Origin: Amoebophrya sp. A120
Taxonomy: Eukaryota; Sar; Dinophyceae; Syndiniales; Amoebophryaceae
Direction: 5' to 3'
DNA length: 64,000 bases
NCBI GenBank assembly: GCA_905178155.1
Contig: CAJINV010000004.1
Span: forward strand, 3,063,014-3,127,013
The position numbers and the translations under genes are program-made. Within the stretch, counting starts at the first letter, position 1. Each line of letters starts with the position of its first letter. The notes beneath the pieces are model-generated. The model was not told the DNA's origin, ran no database searches, and saw nothing but the letters and a program-made list of their open reading frames with translations. Positions 10,208-22,600 of the stretch are shown piece by piece.

Positions 10208-13200
10208 CTATCGCGTTGTAAAAAGTAAGCCTGCGTCTCTGCCTTGCCCCCTCGCCGTGCGCGGAGCGTCGACGTCAGCGCTATTCACCAGCAGTCGCGC
10301 GGTGTGCAGCGGTCCTTTCGCGTCCGTTGCCTGACCTTGCATCAGTCCGCCCAAACGTAACTTTGGGACCAAGCCGGGCTGCTTTTTGGTTGCCGCACCG
10401 GCCGAAAACGCTGTCGTGGAGGAGGAAACAGCAACTGGTGGCGGAATAGAACGCGGAGTAGTACCGCGAGTAGCAAGCATACCCTGGTGATCCGCGGACG
10501 ACATCACGTCGACAGGGGCGGCGGTCGCGGTCTCATTCGTTTTCATCTTCATCGGCGTGTTGGCTTTCGCACCGTTTCTCGTCCTGGTGTTTGGGTCCTG
10601 GTTCATCTGATGCAGCAAGCCGAACAAGTTCAGCTCATCGCTGATATTTTGCACGGTCCACGACGAGCCATCGGCTGTTGTCGTTGTTCCTACTGCACCA
10701 GGACGTTGGACACCAGTTCGCTGCAGCTCAAGTTCGGGTGGAGCAGTGTTTTGTTCTTGATGCGACACCATCAAAATGTCCACGCTGGAACAAGTCGCGC
10801 GTCCTTTTTGCGGTGGGGTGAAGCAGGTCGTAGTGGTGGAGGAGGAAGTTTGAATGTAAGCGTCTCCCTGCCGAACAGAAGCATTGAGAAACCGCGAAAA
10901 CGCGGGTGGGTTGGGATGAACCAGCGGGCCCGGCATGGCAAGCGACGGCGGGAGCAGCGTCTGTATCTTCGATGGGGAACAAGTTGCGGGAGGGCGGGTC
11001 CTCGAGGTCCTGTGAAAGGTGTATTGTTATTTGTCATTCTGATTACAGCCTCCATCGGAGAGAGACGATGACATGAGCCTCCTGACTGATTTAGATTTGA
11101 AGCAACGAGGAAGATAGAAACTTTGTTTTGTTGGCGTGTTGAAACCTAACCCAAAGCTAAAGAGGAAAAATGATACCACAGAGCAGGACCCGGGAAACAA
11201 GGCTGCTGCTGCAGCTTCAACGAAGATGTCTCGACGGCTGTTGCTGTGTGGAAAGGACCCACCTCCGCTGGCGCTGCATGAGCATGCCTTTGTTCTTCCC
11301 CACACCTGCTCTGCTCCTGCTCCTTCCGCACGTAAACATCACTACAAGACTGCTCTCCAGCATAATCCCGCCGCGTCTCCTGCTGGCGCTGGGGCGAAGA
11401 CGATGAAGGGGAGTCGGTATAAGAGTCAGCAAAGGCCGGTCTTGCTTCACGACTTTCCGTCGTCAAGAGTGAACTCTCGCCCACTTGTTTCTCCTCGTCC
11501 CCCGCGTGTTGTTCCACCTGATACACAGATCTCTTTTTCACGACGCGCCGCGGTGTGAGGTTCAATTCCGGAGACTTCTGATGTCCATTTGCGTTCGTTC
11601 TGGGAGACGATGACGAGTTCCCCGGCGATATTATCGATCCTGGTGGTCCCTGGTGGCTCGATTTCAGTACCAGCACAGTGGGTGATGTTGACATCGGTTT
11701 TTTGTTCCTGATATTTGTTCGCCTGCTTTGTCCCATCTGCGTCTCATGTTTCTTTCGGTTCCGCGGTGACGGTGAGGCTTCGGTTTGGACGGAGACCGAC
11801 GCCGACTCGTCGGTCGCCGAGGAGAGATTGAGGGATCTCCGCAAGTTCCGCTTCGCCTTTTGGATCGTGTCCTGCGCTTGCCGCCGGGCGGCCTCGATGC
11901 GCGCACGGGCTGCGGGCAGCGAGCCTCGCAGTTCGATGATTTCAGGCGGTTCGTCACTGGCGGCAGATCCTCCACGACTTGGCGCGGCGATGGAGACCAG
12001 CGTTGTGGTGACAGGTTCCACTTCTGTTCGTCCAGGTGGAGCGTCGTGGGGCTGTACTTTTCGTGGTGCTTGCGGGAAGGTGTTGTGCTGTGGGCTTCTA
12101 CTTCGGTACACGTCCACGCCAAAGGCATACTCTTGCGGCCCGTTATCAGCTTCGGCAGGCGGAAAGGCTTTTTGCGACGGGAGTGTGTGGTTGATGCGTT
12201 GTTCTTGTAAAGACATCGCATTCACAAACTGGGGCCTGTAATTCATCTGCGCTCCTGTACTTGAAGCCGTGTTCTGGAACGTCGCCTGGAGGTCAGAGTC
12301 CAGTTGCCGCAGGCTGTTGTGGACTTCTATTGCTGTGTCACCTTCATCATCATCTTCACGACCTCCTGCTGCGTAGGACGACGGCAAGAATGTTGGAGCT
12401 GCAAGAACTGAGCCTTGCGCTCCTTTCAGCAGCCCTTGTTGCAGGAGGCGCGGTGAGGAGAAACCGCTTCTTGCCGCACTACTTGCATCCATTGTGAACG
12501 CCGGCTGATGTTGCTGGCCCGCAATGTGCAGCCGTGCGGAAAGCGGGGGCAGTTGTCGGGGCGTGCTGAGGCCAGAAAAACAACTCGCCCCACTGCCATA
12601 ACCAATTACTCCGGTCGGCGGCTGCAAACCCTGGTAATCGCTTACGGACGGAGCGACGAGGAGTCCTCGCCGCCGTGGGGTTGGGGTTGCTGCAGCTGAA
12701 GCTGCACCCGAAACACAACTCGTCGCACCACTTCTACTTCTACTAGTAGTGCTCGAAGCGGGGAGCTGCAGGGCGTTGCGCGCGTATTCGAAATCAGCAT
12801 TGTTCGCGGCCTCCTCAAATTCGGCCAACAGTTTTGCCTTTTCCTGCAGGAGGCTCGTGTCCAAGTCCAGGCACTGCCGCTCCACGTCGCGATCGAGTTC
12901 CGCGAAAAATTGCATTTTTTTCCGCACGTGCTCCCCCTTGAGAAAGGCCTTTTTCTCCGCTGCTTGCTGCGTCACGCTGTCCATCATAACCTGGGTGCGC
13001 TGGTCAATTTCGAGAAACTTCTGCATCACCGCGGACTGCACGGCCATGGATAAGGGCTTCTCCGATAGTACCAAGGTCGACGCCGGGGGCATGATCGTGG
13101 TTGTTGATGAAAGAGCTGCGCCTTGTTTATTTTGCAGCTGATGTAGTAGTCCTGCTTCTAGTTCCACCTGTTGCGAAGAAGATGAACACGAAGAAGTCCT

Positions 13201-14493
13201 CGCTGGACCATAAGAATAATTATTGCCGTCCTCCGGTCCGTGTCCTCGTGGCGTTTGGTAGGAGTGGTTGCTACTTTGAAGAATTTTTATTCGGGGCTCG
13301 GTTGTTCTACTCCGCGCCTGAAACGCGGAGGCTGTGGATACCGCCACAGCCGGTAGCACCATTCCTGTCAAGTCGACGCGCGGTAGGATTTGACTAGGAA
13401 TCAATGCACAAGCGCTTGTACGAGTTGCAGGTTGTTCATGTTCCTTTGGTCTCGCGCTCGCGCCGCCTTTAGAAGAAGAACTTATAATTGGGGCAGAAGT
13501 TGTTGAGCCTCCTGGTGGAACACTAGTATCAAGACGAGCAGTTGCAGTACTAGCTGTAGCTCTGCTACCAGTCAGCTTAGCATCGGCGGTGAAAAAGCCC
13601 ATGGGGTGCCCGTTCAGATCCCGCACTGCCTCTTATGAACTGCAAAAGTATCGTACTCGTATGAATGCATTACAAATTTACTCAGCATGAAAAATAAAAT
13701 TTGTAATGCTGATTTGCCTTCAGAAAAAAATTTGTGATGCAAGACTTGTATTATACGAATACGATACTTTTGCACTTGATACCTCTTGGTGGTTCGCGAT
13801 GTAGCCCCGGATCGCCTGACTCGTGGGGCTAGCTTGGTGATGCAAAGAATGTTTTTCGCCCCCTTGGGTTCGTGTTGAGTGAGACGTTTGAGAGGATGCT
13901 GAGCCTTGTCCTCCTGCGCCGTAGAACATGTAGTTGTACTTTGGCTGGCTTTGGGTTTGGAGCATGGTAAAAAACGGCGGATGAAGATCACCACTGCTTG
14001 TCCCGCCCCGACCTGCCTCCTGCTCGGACAACCTTCGAGGTTGTTCTTCATCAGCATCCCCTTCCGAAACCTTGTCCAGAGGAGCAGATAGCACCTCCTC
14101 GCCGTCCCCTAGCTTGGCCTTAATGCTCTCCAGTAACTCATCGAGGTCCGTGCCCAGCCGCTCGCGCGCATTTTCCGTAGAAATCGTTCGCCGGAAGAGG
14201 GTTTTGGGGGAAGGCGAGGGGGACGCTGAGCGCTTGCTCCGCCTATTGGCTCCGAGGAAAAGAGCACACGGCGATGAAAATAAAAAGGATGCGTCGGCTG
14301 GAAGACAAGCAGTGGGGGATGATGTAGTTGATGAGCCAGCTGCAATTATAGCAGGATCTTCGTGTTCGTGCGCCCCAGCTTGCTCTTGTTTCAACTTCTT
14401 CAGCTCGTCGTTCATACGCGCCAGGATCGAAGCTTGACTCGCACCCGACACCGCGGCACTCAAGATGGAGTGCCCGTGGTCCTGGGTGTTCAT
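10208..14493 (-). CDS. Large low-complexity protein with central coiled coil (hypothetical), 1,321 aa
   Basis: Three exons: 14493-13782, 13633-11177, 11009-10208. The first intron is an introner element with duplication AGAGG, one of only three here that can be cut at GT-AG (joins NHQE to AVRDLNGH). The second (167 bp, GTATCA...CACAG) is my inference. It joins two long frames and makes the total length divisible by three; without it the second exon ends at a stop at 11146. The protein is Ser/Thr/Gln/Pro-rich with one clear helical coiled coil in exon 2 (MQKFLEIDQRTQVMMDSVTQ and on through QEKAKLLAEFEEAAN). The first exon has another short charged helix (RERLGTDLDELLESIKAKLG). No enzymatic motif. 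Possibly a scaffold or cytoskeletal protein; I do not recognise it. Confidence is lower for the last exon. Confidence 0.65.
13634..13781. mobile_element. Introner element IE06 (family C)
   Basis: 148 bp. Inverted ends contain TGCAAAAGTATCGTACTCGTA and its near-complement. Perfect 5-bp duplication AGAGG (coding strand), whose sequence happens to supply GT at the start and AG at the end. Confidence 0.92.
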
Positions 14494-15453
14494 GATGATC
14501 TTTATTTTACTTTATTCCCGGTGCTAATATGGTATTGTAAATGTAATTGCAGAACCCATACGCATACTGGAAACGTTCTACCTCGTTTTTTATCTCTTCT
14601 GTTGTGATGTTTTAGGACAACATTCGGACCACCAGGAACTCCAACGCCGACACAATTCCCTTCGAAAATTTTGGCACAGAAGTCAGACGTGCCGCAACTC
14701 AGAACTGAACTCAACTCTACTACGAAGATCGATGCATGTTGACGAAGACGATGCTGAAAATATTATAATCACGCCACATTTTCATGTATTGCAGCGACGA
14801 TGTTGACGATGAGATGACGATGTCGAACTTCAACTTGTTCATTTATATATGTTTGCAACACTGATGCAGGAGACGATTTTCGCATCAACGAGAGCGAAAT
14901 TCTCTAACGACGATGAAAACCCAATGATATTTCAACCCTTAAACATGATCATGCTCATGATGGCTAAGATCCCTGAGAAGAAGGTATAAATGCGACCACG
15001 GAGAGCGAATGCGAAGACGGGTCACGAGTCACGACGTCGGATTGAAATTGATCGAAGCCATAGTTTTTACCAACATCGTGCTCTTCGTCTTGTTCCGTCT
15101 GTAAAAATAGTCTGAACGCGACGGCAGTAAAAGCCTACTGCTCGCGACGTCGTGATTTGCCTTTCTTGAGGCGTCGACGTCGTCGACCTTGTTTTACGAT
15201 TTAGTACTTCTCTTAGAGCGCGACAATTCTGTCAGGATTGTTTATGATGATCGCATATCCACCATATCATAGCTCGGTCGGAGTTTGCACAGCTTTGTCT
15301 CTGCTCAGTTTCGGCAGCTTTCTCTGTCTCTACTCCACCTTCGAGAATTGCAACACTCGCATCCTCTCCTCTTCACGAAACAAATCTATTTGTCTTGCGC
15401 TGATCCTGATGGATGTTTGTGTGCACAGTACGCCGAGTGGTTTTCTGGTCGTC
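14494..15453. other. Intergenic, no supported gene
   Basis: Short frames only on both strands; the longest lacks an ATG start. AT-rich in the middle. No feature recognised. Confidence 0.5.
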
Positions 15454-16260
15454 TCAGTGCAGCCGGTTTTTCAACAGCATCGTTTCCCAGGCGTTTAACT
15501 CTTCGACCTGTAAGCGTCCGAAGGCGCAGGCACTATTAAAGTAGCGGCTGTACCAGAGTTGCAAGGCGTCGGGTGCTTCCGCTTCCGCTTCCGCTTCCTC
15601 GGTGTCGGCAATATTTTCACCCACTAGAGAAGTCCACCTCCAGCTCGTGGCGCTGGGGTCGGCTGTGCGGCTCCATCTTCCAAAGGAGGTCAGCATCAAG
15701 TTAGTCTCATGTAGATGATCACTCCGCTTCATTTCTTCTACCAAAAATGCCGTATGGTTGCCGTCCACCACTGCTGACGAAGACCACTGCGCGTTGGCTT
15801 TCGCGCGTGGGTGTGGCGGCTGGTCGACGTTTTCTTGCATCTGGTCTAGCAAGAGCACCTGCACCGTTGGCGTTTTACTTTTACTTGTGGGAAGAAAGAG
15901 TAAGAGAGTGCAGCTCGAGCTCATGGTCCGGATGTTGTTCATATTGACCAAGACGTGCGCATGTGGAACAAGAGCGAGGAGAAGCTGAAGCGCACCTGTA
16001 AGAACCGCCTGGTTCCTACTGTTGTTGGAATCATGACCATCAAGATCGAAACGGTCCGCTTCCACCTCCACCTCCGGCAAAAACGTCTCGCCGCTCTTGA
16101 TTCGGGCACAAGCTGCGGCTGGCAAAGAAGTTCTAATAAACATCGTCGGTAGCTGCCGATCGTGTTCTTGTGCTCCACCGCGAGGAGCTGCTGGCAACCA
16201 ACAAGACGACCTGCTCGGCAGCACAACCGCCAGCACGACAAATTCGCGCTGTTTGTCCAT
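15454..16260 (-). CDS. Hypothetical protein (tentative)
   Basis: Open frame of 268 codons from the ATG of MDKQREFVV; the frame extends further upstream without an ATG. Composition is mixed, with an acidic EAEAEA run near the C-terminus (EEAEAEAEAPDALQLWY) and a plausible ending (RLQVEELNAWETMLLKNRLH). No domain recognised. It lies only 49 bp downstream of the stop of the preceding gene in this array, so it could be a separate gene or part of an untranslated region. The plus strand is also open over part of this region, so coding status is uncertain. Confidence 0.35.
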   Translation of the reverse strand: MDKQREFVVLAVVLPSRSSCWLPAAPRGGAQEHDRQLPTMFIRTSLPAAACARIKSGETFLPEVEVEADRFDLDGHDSNNSRNQAVLTGALQLLLALVPHAHVLVNMNNIRTMSSSCTLLLFLPTSKSKTPTVQVLLLDQMQENVDQPPHPRAKANAQWSSSAVVDGNHTAFLVEEMKRSDHLHETNLMLTSFGRWSRTADPSATSWRWTSLVGENIADTEEAEAEAEAPDALQLWYSRYFNSACAFGRLQVEELNAWETMLLKNRLH

Positions 16261-16308
16261 TCTGTTCGCAGGAAGGAGTCGGCCTCCGCCCAAGGTGCTC
16301 GTCGTGCT

Positions 16309-18180
16309 TTAGAAGAGGTCCTCGAGGTCCAACTCGAGGTCGTCGGGATTGCCGAGAGGCGTGCTGAGAATCTGCACATGATCCTCGTCCAGTTTGATCT
16401 TCACCACCGGCTGATGACTCGTCGTCGTGAACTGCGGTTGATGACGCAGCACTTGTTGTTGGGAAGAACAAGTACTACTAGAGCTGGTTGTACTACGCTC
16501 CTGTTGATGGTCGTTCGTTGTACTATCACCCGAAGTACAACGACCGCAAGTGTGAAGATCATTATTCGACGTGCTTCTTCTATTGTGCTGATTGACGTCG
16601 TGCATCTGTTGCACCATGCTATCACTGTGATCAGTTTCACCTTTCTTGCAGCTCACACTGGTTGGGTTCTTGTGGTTTTCACAGGTAGACGAAGTCGTGG
16701 AACAATCCGCGTTTCTGTTGTTCATCCCCGTCGCCGTGTCAGCACTACCAGCACAGCACGAAGAACTGGAACAGGTCGACGAGGCAGCCGCTGCTGTCCC
16801 CAAAGGAGCCGAGGACGGTGGAAAACTGTAAACCACCGACGGTGGATTCTTGTTCTTCGTCTTCCCGCAGTTGTGACCACCGCCCCCACCGGCTATCAAA
16901 GCTGTCCGGGGGCTGGTGTAGCAGGAGCTGGCCGGGGTGGTCGTGGAGATGGAATCCAAGAAATCGGACTCGGAATCCATAAAATCGGACTCGAAGGGAA
17001 GCAGCTGCTGCTCGAAGTTGTTATTTCTATTACTGTCGCTTGTAGTTGTTGCACTTAGACTTGTTTTGGTGGTCCCAGCAGAGGCGGCTGGTGCACCTCC
17101 GGGGAGTTCTTGGTGGTCGTTTTGCAAACGCGACGATGTACTAGTCGCCTTTTCGTCCTTCTCGCCGGTGAGATCGACGATAAACGAGTTGCTCATGGTG
17201 CTCTGCTTTGCAGAAATAGAAGAGGTTGAGTCAATTGCGTTGCTCCCCATCGGCTTGGGCATGTTATGAAAGAACGGATCGTCTTCGTCCTCTTCCGCCC
17301 AAACGTTGAAGTACCGGCGCTTTTCCTCCGCCTCTGACACCCATTTGACCTCGACCACGTCGTCCGCAGTCTCGCCGTTCTCCCCCGCCAGCGGGTAATT
17401 CTTCTTGGGAATCGGGGCAGTGGTTGACCTTGACGTTGTGGAAGATATATTTTTGTTTTTATCGTTGCTCGAGGTTGGGCTTGTTGCGCTCTTGTTGCTG
17501 TCCTCGAGATCATGGTCCTCCTCATCACCAATCGCCGACGCGGTGAAGAGCCCGACACTGCGCAACTGCTTCTCGACGAAGAACGTGCGTTCTTCATCAT
17601 GATCCCTGGTCGTTCTTTCGATGCAGCTCTTCGTATGACTGCTTGTCATTTCCTTCTCGTCGTGGGTGAAGTTTTCGTCGTCAAGAATGCGATTGGTACT
17701 GCTGCTGCTGCTGCTGCTCTCATTGTGGAAGGTCGTGCTCGGCGCAACTACGTTCATTTTCGAACTCGGCACGACTTCCACGCGGGCCGTATCGCTGTCA
17801 AAGTCATCCACGAGCAGATACTCGTCCTCCAAATCGAAGTCCTCCAAGGACGCGATATTACTGTCCGGCAGCTGGTGCACCAGCTGCTTTGTTTTTATTG
17901 CGGACTCCTGCAATTCATCCTGTAGTTTTGCTCCTTCGTTTGCCGCGGAATCGGATAATGGTTCATCAGCAGCCGAAGGAGCGGGAACAACTTTCTGTTT
18001 TTTCGTGCCGTTATTTTTGCGTCTATTTGATGTTCGACCAGCAGCGCGGTCAGCACGCTCCCCCCGTTTGTGGTAATTGTAATACGCCGCCACGAGGAAA
18101 GCGGTTGTGGTACCGGCGACCGCCAGGCCCCAGGTCCGGTGATGCGTGTCCGCGATTCGGTAAGAACTCAGCAAGGACAT
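16309..18180 (-). CDS. N-terminally anchored membrane protein with long Ser/Thr/Asp-rich domain (hypothetical)
   Basis: Single-exon frame, 623 aa from the first ATG (MSLLSSYRIADTHH); the open frame begins earlier but with no ATG. One transmembrane helix at about residues 17-37 (WGLAVAGTTTAFLVAAYY) is followed by basic residues, so the bulk probably faces the cytosol. The rest is low complexity: Ser/Thr/Asp/Asn-rich, with a more ordered stretch VEVKWVSEAEEKRRYFNVWA followed by EEDEDDPFFHNM, and a late Cys-rich segment. It ends in an acidic tail (DDLELDLEDLF). The acidic and aromatic motifs could be binding peptides. No family recognised. Confidence 0.6.
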   Translation of the reverse strand: MSLLSSYRIADTHHRTWGLAVAGTTTAFLVAAYYNYHKRGERADRAAGRTSNRRKNNGTKKQKVVPAPSAADEPLSDSAANEGAKLQDELQESAIKTKQLVHQLPDSNIASLEDFDLEDEYLLVDDFDSDTARVEVVPSSKMNVVAPSTTFHNESSSSSSSTNRILDDENFTHDEKEMTSSHTKSCIERTTRDHDEERTFFVEKQLRSVGLFTASAIGDEEDHDLEDSNKSATSPTSSNDKNKNISSTTSRSTTAPIPKKNYPLAGENGETADDVVEVKWVSEAEEKRRYFNVWAEEDEDDPFFHNMPKPMGSNAIDSTSSISAKQSTMSNSFIVDLTGEKDEKATSTSSRLQNDHQELPGGAPAASAGTTKTSLSATTTSDSNRNNNFEQQLLPFESDFMDSESDFLDSISTTTPASSCYTSPRTALIAGGGGGHNCGKTKNKNPPSVVYSFPPSSAPLGTAAAASSTCSSSSCCAGSADTATGMNNRNADCSTTSSTCENHKNPTSVSCKKGETDHSDSMVQQMHDVNQHNRRSTSNNDLHTCGRCTSGDSTTNDHQQERSTTSSSSTCSSQQQVLRHQPQFTTTSHQPVVKIKLDEDHVQILSTPLGNPDDLELDLEDLF

Positions 18181-19696
18181 GATGAAGATGGTGCGGCTGC
18201 GAGAGTCTTTTGATGCGATGGTGTTCTTGGTGAAACGGAGACGTTGTAAAACTCTTTTGTGTCGAGCCGACACGAAAAAACAACTATGATCGACGAGAAA
18301 AAGATCAGGCGATGCAGTTGTGAAAACAATTCAAATCCGTATGTATATGCAGTCCAAACGTACAAATCTGTATTTTGTTACTCGGAGGCCTACAGCTACA
18401 GGATGCGTCCTACTAATTTACAGAGCAGTGCTCGCTACCCAACTCAATAGACAAGCAATATGGATTCCTAAGGTCGCTGTGGGATGTAGAATTTGGATTC
18501 GGTGTTTCAATTTTTATTTTTGACGAGACAGAGATTGACTTACTTGTCTCGCAGAGTATTTGTATGTGGTATTTGTAAATTTGTATCTTTTTTTCTGACA
18601 TCATGTTTCTTTTGGTTGGTTTTTCCTGCACCTCAAGGAAATCTTCCGCAAGAGATGCGCGAATGCAATGGGGCTGTCAAGAATGGTGATCTGGTGGGGG
18701 ATGGAAAATTTGGATTGTATTTCGAGGTGGAAACACGAGCTTGTTGAAGGTGGCGTAGAATCGTTCCCCAGTTAAGTAGCTCTCCAAGAGGCAACAATCT
18801 CTTCTGTTAGCTATTACGAATTGCAGTTAAAAATCCGTATCCGTATGTGCATCTGGTCATTAATATTTTTTTTAGTTTGATGTACTTCTTCCCGCTGCTC
18901 TACCTCGTCTCTTGAGGACAACGCTCTTCGTGTAAGAACCTCGTCCTGCGCCGTGACCACTACGTTTATTTATTTTTCTCTCTTATTTGTCATTGAACGC
19001 AAGCGGCTACACGTACAACCGCTATTGCGCCGCACCCACTTTTTTATTTTTTGGGCTGTGCGGTTGATCGAGATAATGTTAATGCTTGATTTTTTCCTTG
19101 ATCTCGTCGTGGATCGTTTCATCTCTGTTGCGAGAAGCAAATGTCGAGTCCTCGTTCAATTCGTTCAATCGTATGTTTCTGTGAGCTGCAAGTGCTAGCC
19201 GAGGTAGACATACTCTTTATACCGGCATAAAGATATCTGAGCACGCATTTCGCTTAATTTTCTTATCCACACCTTTTTTCCTCACGTCGAGGACGTAGAC
19301 TCATTAATTTTGTACTTGGTTCAAGATTTTTTTGTTCACACGAATGAAAAAAGGTGACCTAGGTGAAAAAGAAGATTTTTCCAGAAGCGATCTTTGCAGA
19401 ATTAGTGTAAATCAGTTTGTGAAGTAATTTTTCCTTTCCTTGATGTGTAAGTGAAGATCTTGTTGCGCAGCGCTAATTTAGTTTGCGTGTTTTGTGCGAT
19501 AGAAATGGAGTTTGTTATATCATGATCTCACACTCGCTCTTCGCGAACGTCTTTGCCGGTGAACAAAGTGAAGAAGAACAATGGTGAAAATATAGGAAAG
19601 CAGCAGTAAATAGTGCAGCAAAGTTAAAGTCGCTGGAGCTGCAAAGAAAGCCAAGTTGAGCAAGCTCCTGCACGGATTACTTTCTAATTATATTTG
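18181..19696. other. Intergenic, no supported gene
   Basis: 1.5 kb AT-rich spacer between two minus-strand genes. Only short frames on both strands; no RNA gene, repeat or introner element recognised. Confidence 0.5.
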
Positions 19697-22600
19697 TCAC
19701 TTCCCCCGACTCAGTATTTTTGGTTGAAAGCCTGCAGCGCTATTTTGCTGCAGGGTGGTCGGTGCCAGACTCCGGTACGGCTTGATTGATGACGGGGCCG
19801 CACTACCACCCGCAGCATATCGCAAGAAAAAACTGCTTCAATGTGAACTTGTGATGCAGTAGAGAACGAAGCACCAAAGTGTTTGTCTTGCTACACCTGC
19901 AAGACATTGGATTTCCTGGTGTGTCTTCCCTTGGGAAGCGCGCATAGCAAATTTTCCGTGTTTTGTGTAACAAACTTGTGATGCAGATCTTGCACTATCA
20001 CCACAGTGAAACAGTTTTTTCGTGGGATACACCAGGACGTTGCTGCAGTACCGCAGAGGAGGTCGAGGCCAGGGAATTTTGCGATCCGCGAGCTGTGTGC
20101 ACCTTCGGACCGACCGCGACGAAGTCACCTTTTTTCATCTTCGATGTGGCGCTCCGCGTTGTGCCTGGTAGATGTTGCTTTTGCAGATGCAGCCTTCACC
20201 CTCTTCACGAGTATTCGGATTCGAAGGATATATGCAAAGCCAATGGTAGCTGTACTTAAAAACTGAGTCTGCATAGAAAGCTACGGGCATAAAAAAACAG
20301 CAACAGTTTCTTTCTATACTTCTCCCTGTCCCCCCGGCAGGAACGGCCCCGGAGGACAGTAGCAACTCAGAGTCTTCGTCCGGGGCTTTCCAGCTGTCCA
20401 CCTTCGCAGCCGCCCGCCAGTGCACCGGCTTGGTGTTGACGGGAACCGCCTCGGAGGATCGTTTCAGGAACGGTTTTATCAAATGTAGAAGTGTCTGGGT
20501 CTGGAAGAATGCAACTTGTGATGCTGCGTTTCGATGACTCAAAAATTTGTGTTGCATGAGCAGGAAACAGAGTCTAAATTTTGCTATGCGGAGAGAGCAT
20601 TTGTCATGCGGAATGGGCATCAAGAATCCATCAAAAAACCTGTGATGCTAGGGCATGCATTACAGGCGTCATGGGTCATGAGAAATATGCATGACAAATC
20701 TTGCATTCTTCCAGACCACCCAGACACTTTTACATTTGATAGGTTTCTTTTCCCTGCGCTTATTCAGGGCGTCCTCGTTGTGCTGGGCACTCAGGCTGGA
20801 TCTCGTCCGGCTCATGGTCGTGCTGTTTGCGTAGCTGCTATGCAATACAAGTTTCCCGTACATGTACAGGATGCATCACAAATTAATAACTCCACCAATT
20901 TGGAGGGTAAGACTTGTCATGCTAAACTAGGATCGAAGCCAATTTTTGTCATGTAGAGACCACATTTGGACTTAAGTACGTGTACGGGAATTTTACTGTG
21001 GATAGCTGTAGTACGGATTTTTCTTGTTTCCCGTCCCCTTCGTGCCCTGCTTGAACCGGCCCGGAAACGCCCACCAGCCGGGGAACTTGTCAATTTTCGC
21101 GGTTTTTTTCGGCTTCCGGAACGTGCGGAACTTGGCGTTGTGCAGCGCTTTGGAAATGTCGCCGCACTGGCTGTGGAGCGTGGCATACAAGTGGTCGAGA
21201 AAACCCGGGTCCTCTGAAGCTGTGCCTTGCTCCATGTCCAAGATCATGTCGTAGACGTCGTGCGTTTGCTGGATCTGCGGCCACAGCCTTGCCAGCGCGT
21301 GGCGGGTGACGAAGCCGCGAATGAAGCCGGCAAAGAGCTGCATGTGTTCCGGCTTCAGGAGCCCGCGCAACTCGTTGTCCGTGCGGTAAATGTTTTCCTG
21401 GACGCTCAGGTTCGCCTGCCAGTTTTCCTGGTCGTACTGATTATTTTGGTTCGACTGGTTGTTGTAGAATTGCCCTTGACCTCCACCTGCCCCCCGCGTT
21501 GACAGGATCGGTGGTGGCATCGCGCCTGGCGCAGGGCGAACATTGTTCCCCCCGCCCGGGGGCGCACTTGCGTAGTACGGCGACGGGGCGAGCGCTGCTT
21601 CCTCCAGTGAAAGCGCGGAGTCGTTGGGGCGGTAGACGTTTTGCTGCGGGAAATTTGGCGGCTGGTGTTGCAGCTCCCCGGAAGACCCCCCAGTCTGGTG
21701 CGAAGCGACGCCTGAGGTTTTTTTTTTCAGAATAACTATTTTTTTTCCTACCAAAACAAATTCAGGCGATCGCTCTAGCGAAGCTGGTGCAGAATTCACA
21801 AGCGACGAGAGGGTGAAAAAGATAAAGTTGTGTCTGGGCTGCACGACCCAGTGTAGTGAACATGACGAGCATGACAGAGACAGCACGAAGAAGATAAGCA
21901 GTCAGGATTTTTGTTGCGTCTTGATCTTCATCGATAAGAAAGTCGAGATCATCATCTTCTGTACGGAAGACAGCTGCGTGCTGGATCGAGCGCGGCGTGT
22001 AGGTATTGGCTGATGGAGGTCCACCTCCGGGTGCCGGATACACGTTACTACTAGTACTTCCACGTGGCGGCGGCCCGTAGTGCTCACAGAAAGAACTTTG
22101 GTCACCAGCCAGCATGCCGGATGTGTTTGCACTCCCACCTCCTGGTCCGCCGAACGGTTGCTCTGGCACCAGAACCAACGACGATCCGACCACCGGGCCA
22201 GTTGTACCACCACGCGTTTGCCGCTGCTGCTGCTCGCTGAAGCTGGTCTCCATAACTGAGCGAGGGGTGTTGATAGACCGATCCAGAAAGCTTTCGCCGC
22301 TCACCCGCCCTTGCGGCATAGAAGTAGTATTTGCGCCACCGCTTCCAAACGCGAGCCCGGGAATATGACCTCCAGTTGTCCCGCCAGCTCCTGCTGTATT
22401 TGCCGCACTATTCGACGACGAAGCTGCACCAGCACCGGCAGCCCCGAACAGCCTGGAGGCAGCCGCACCCGCCGCAGAAGTTCCACCAGAATGAGGGTGA
22501 AGATTGTCCTGTTCACCGAGTGGCTTTGATCCGCGCCTGGACTCCGCAGGCGTGGTCGTCTGCGAGTTGGTCTCGGCCAGTTTGCTCTTGGTCTCCTGCA

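Noticed and set aside
11548-11562. tRNA T-arm-like GGTTCAATTCC
   Set aside because: Lies inside a coding frame, has no pairing stem and no A box upstream.
16162-17058. Long plus-strand frame opposite the 16309-18180 gene
   Set aside because: Shadow of a Ser/Thr/Asp-rich minus-strand frame; composition is what antisense of such codons gives.
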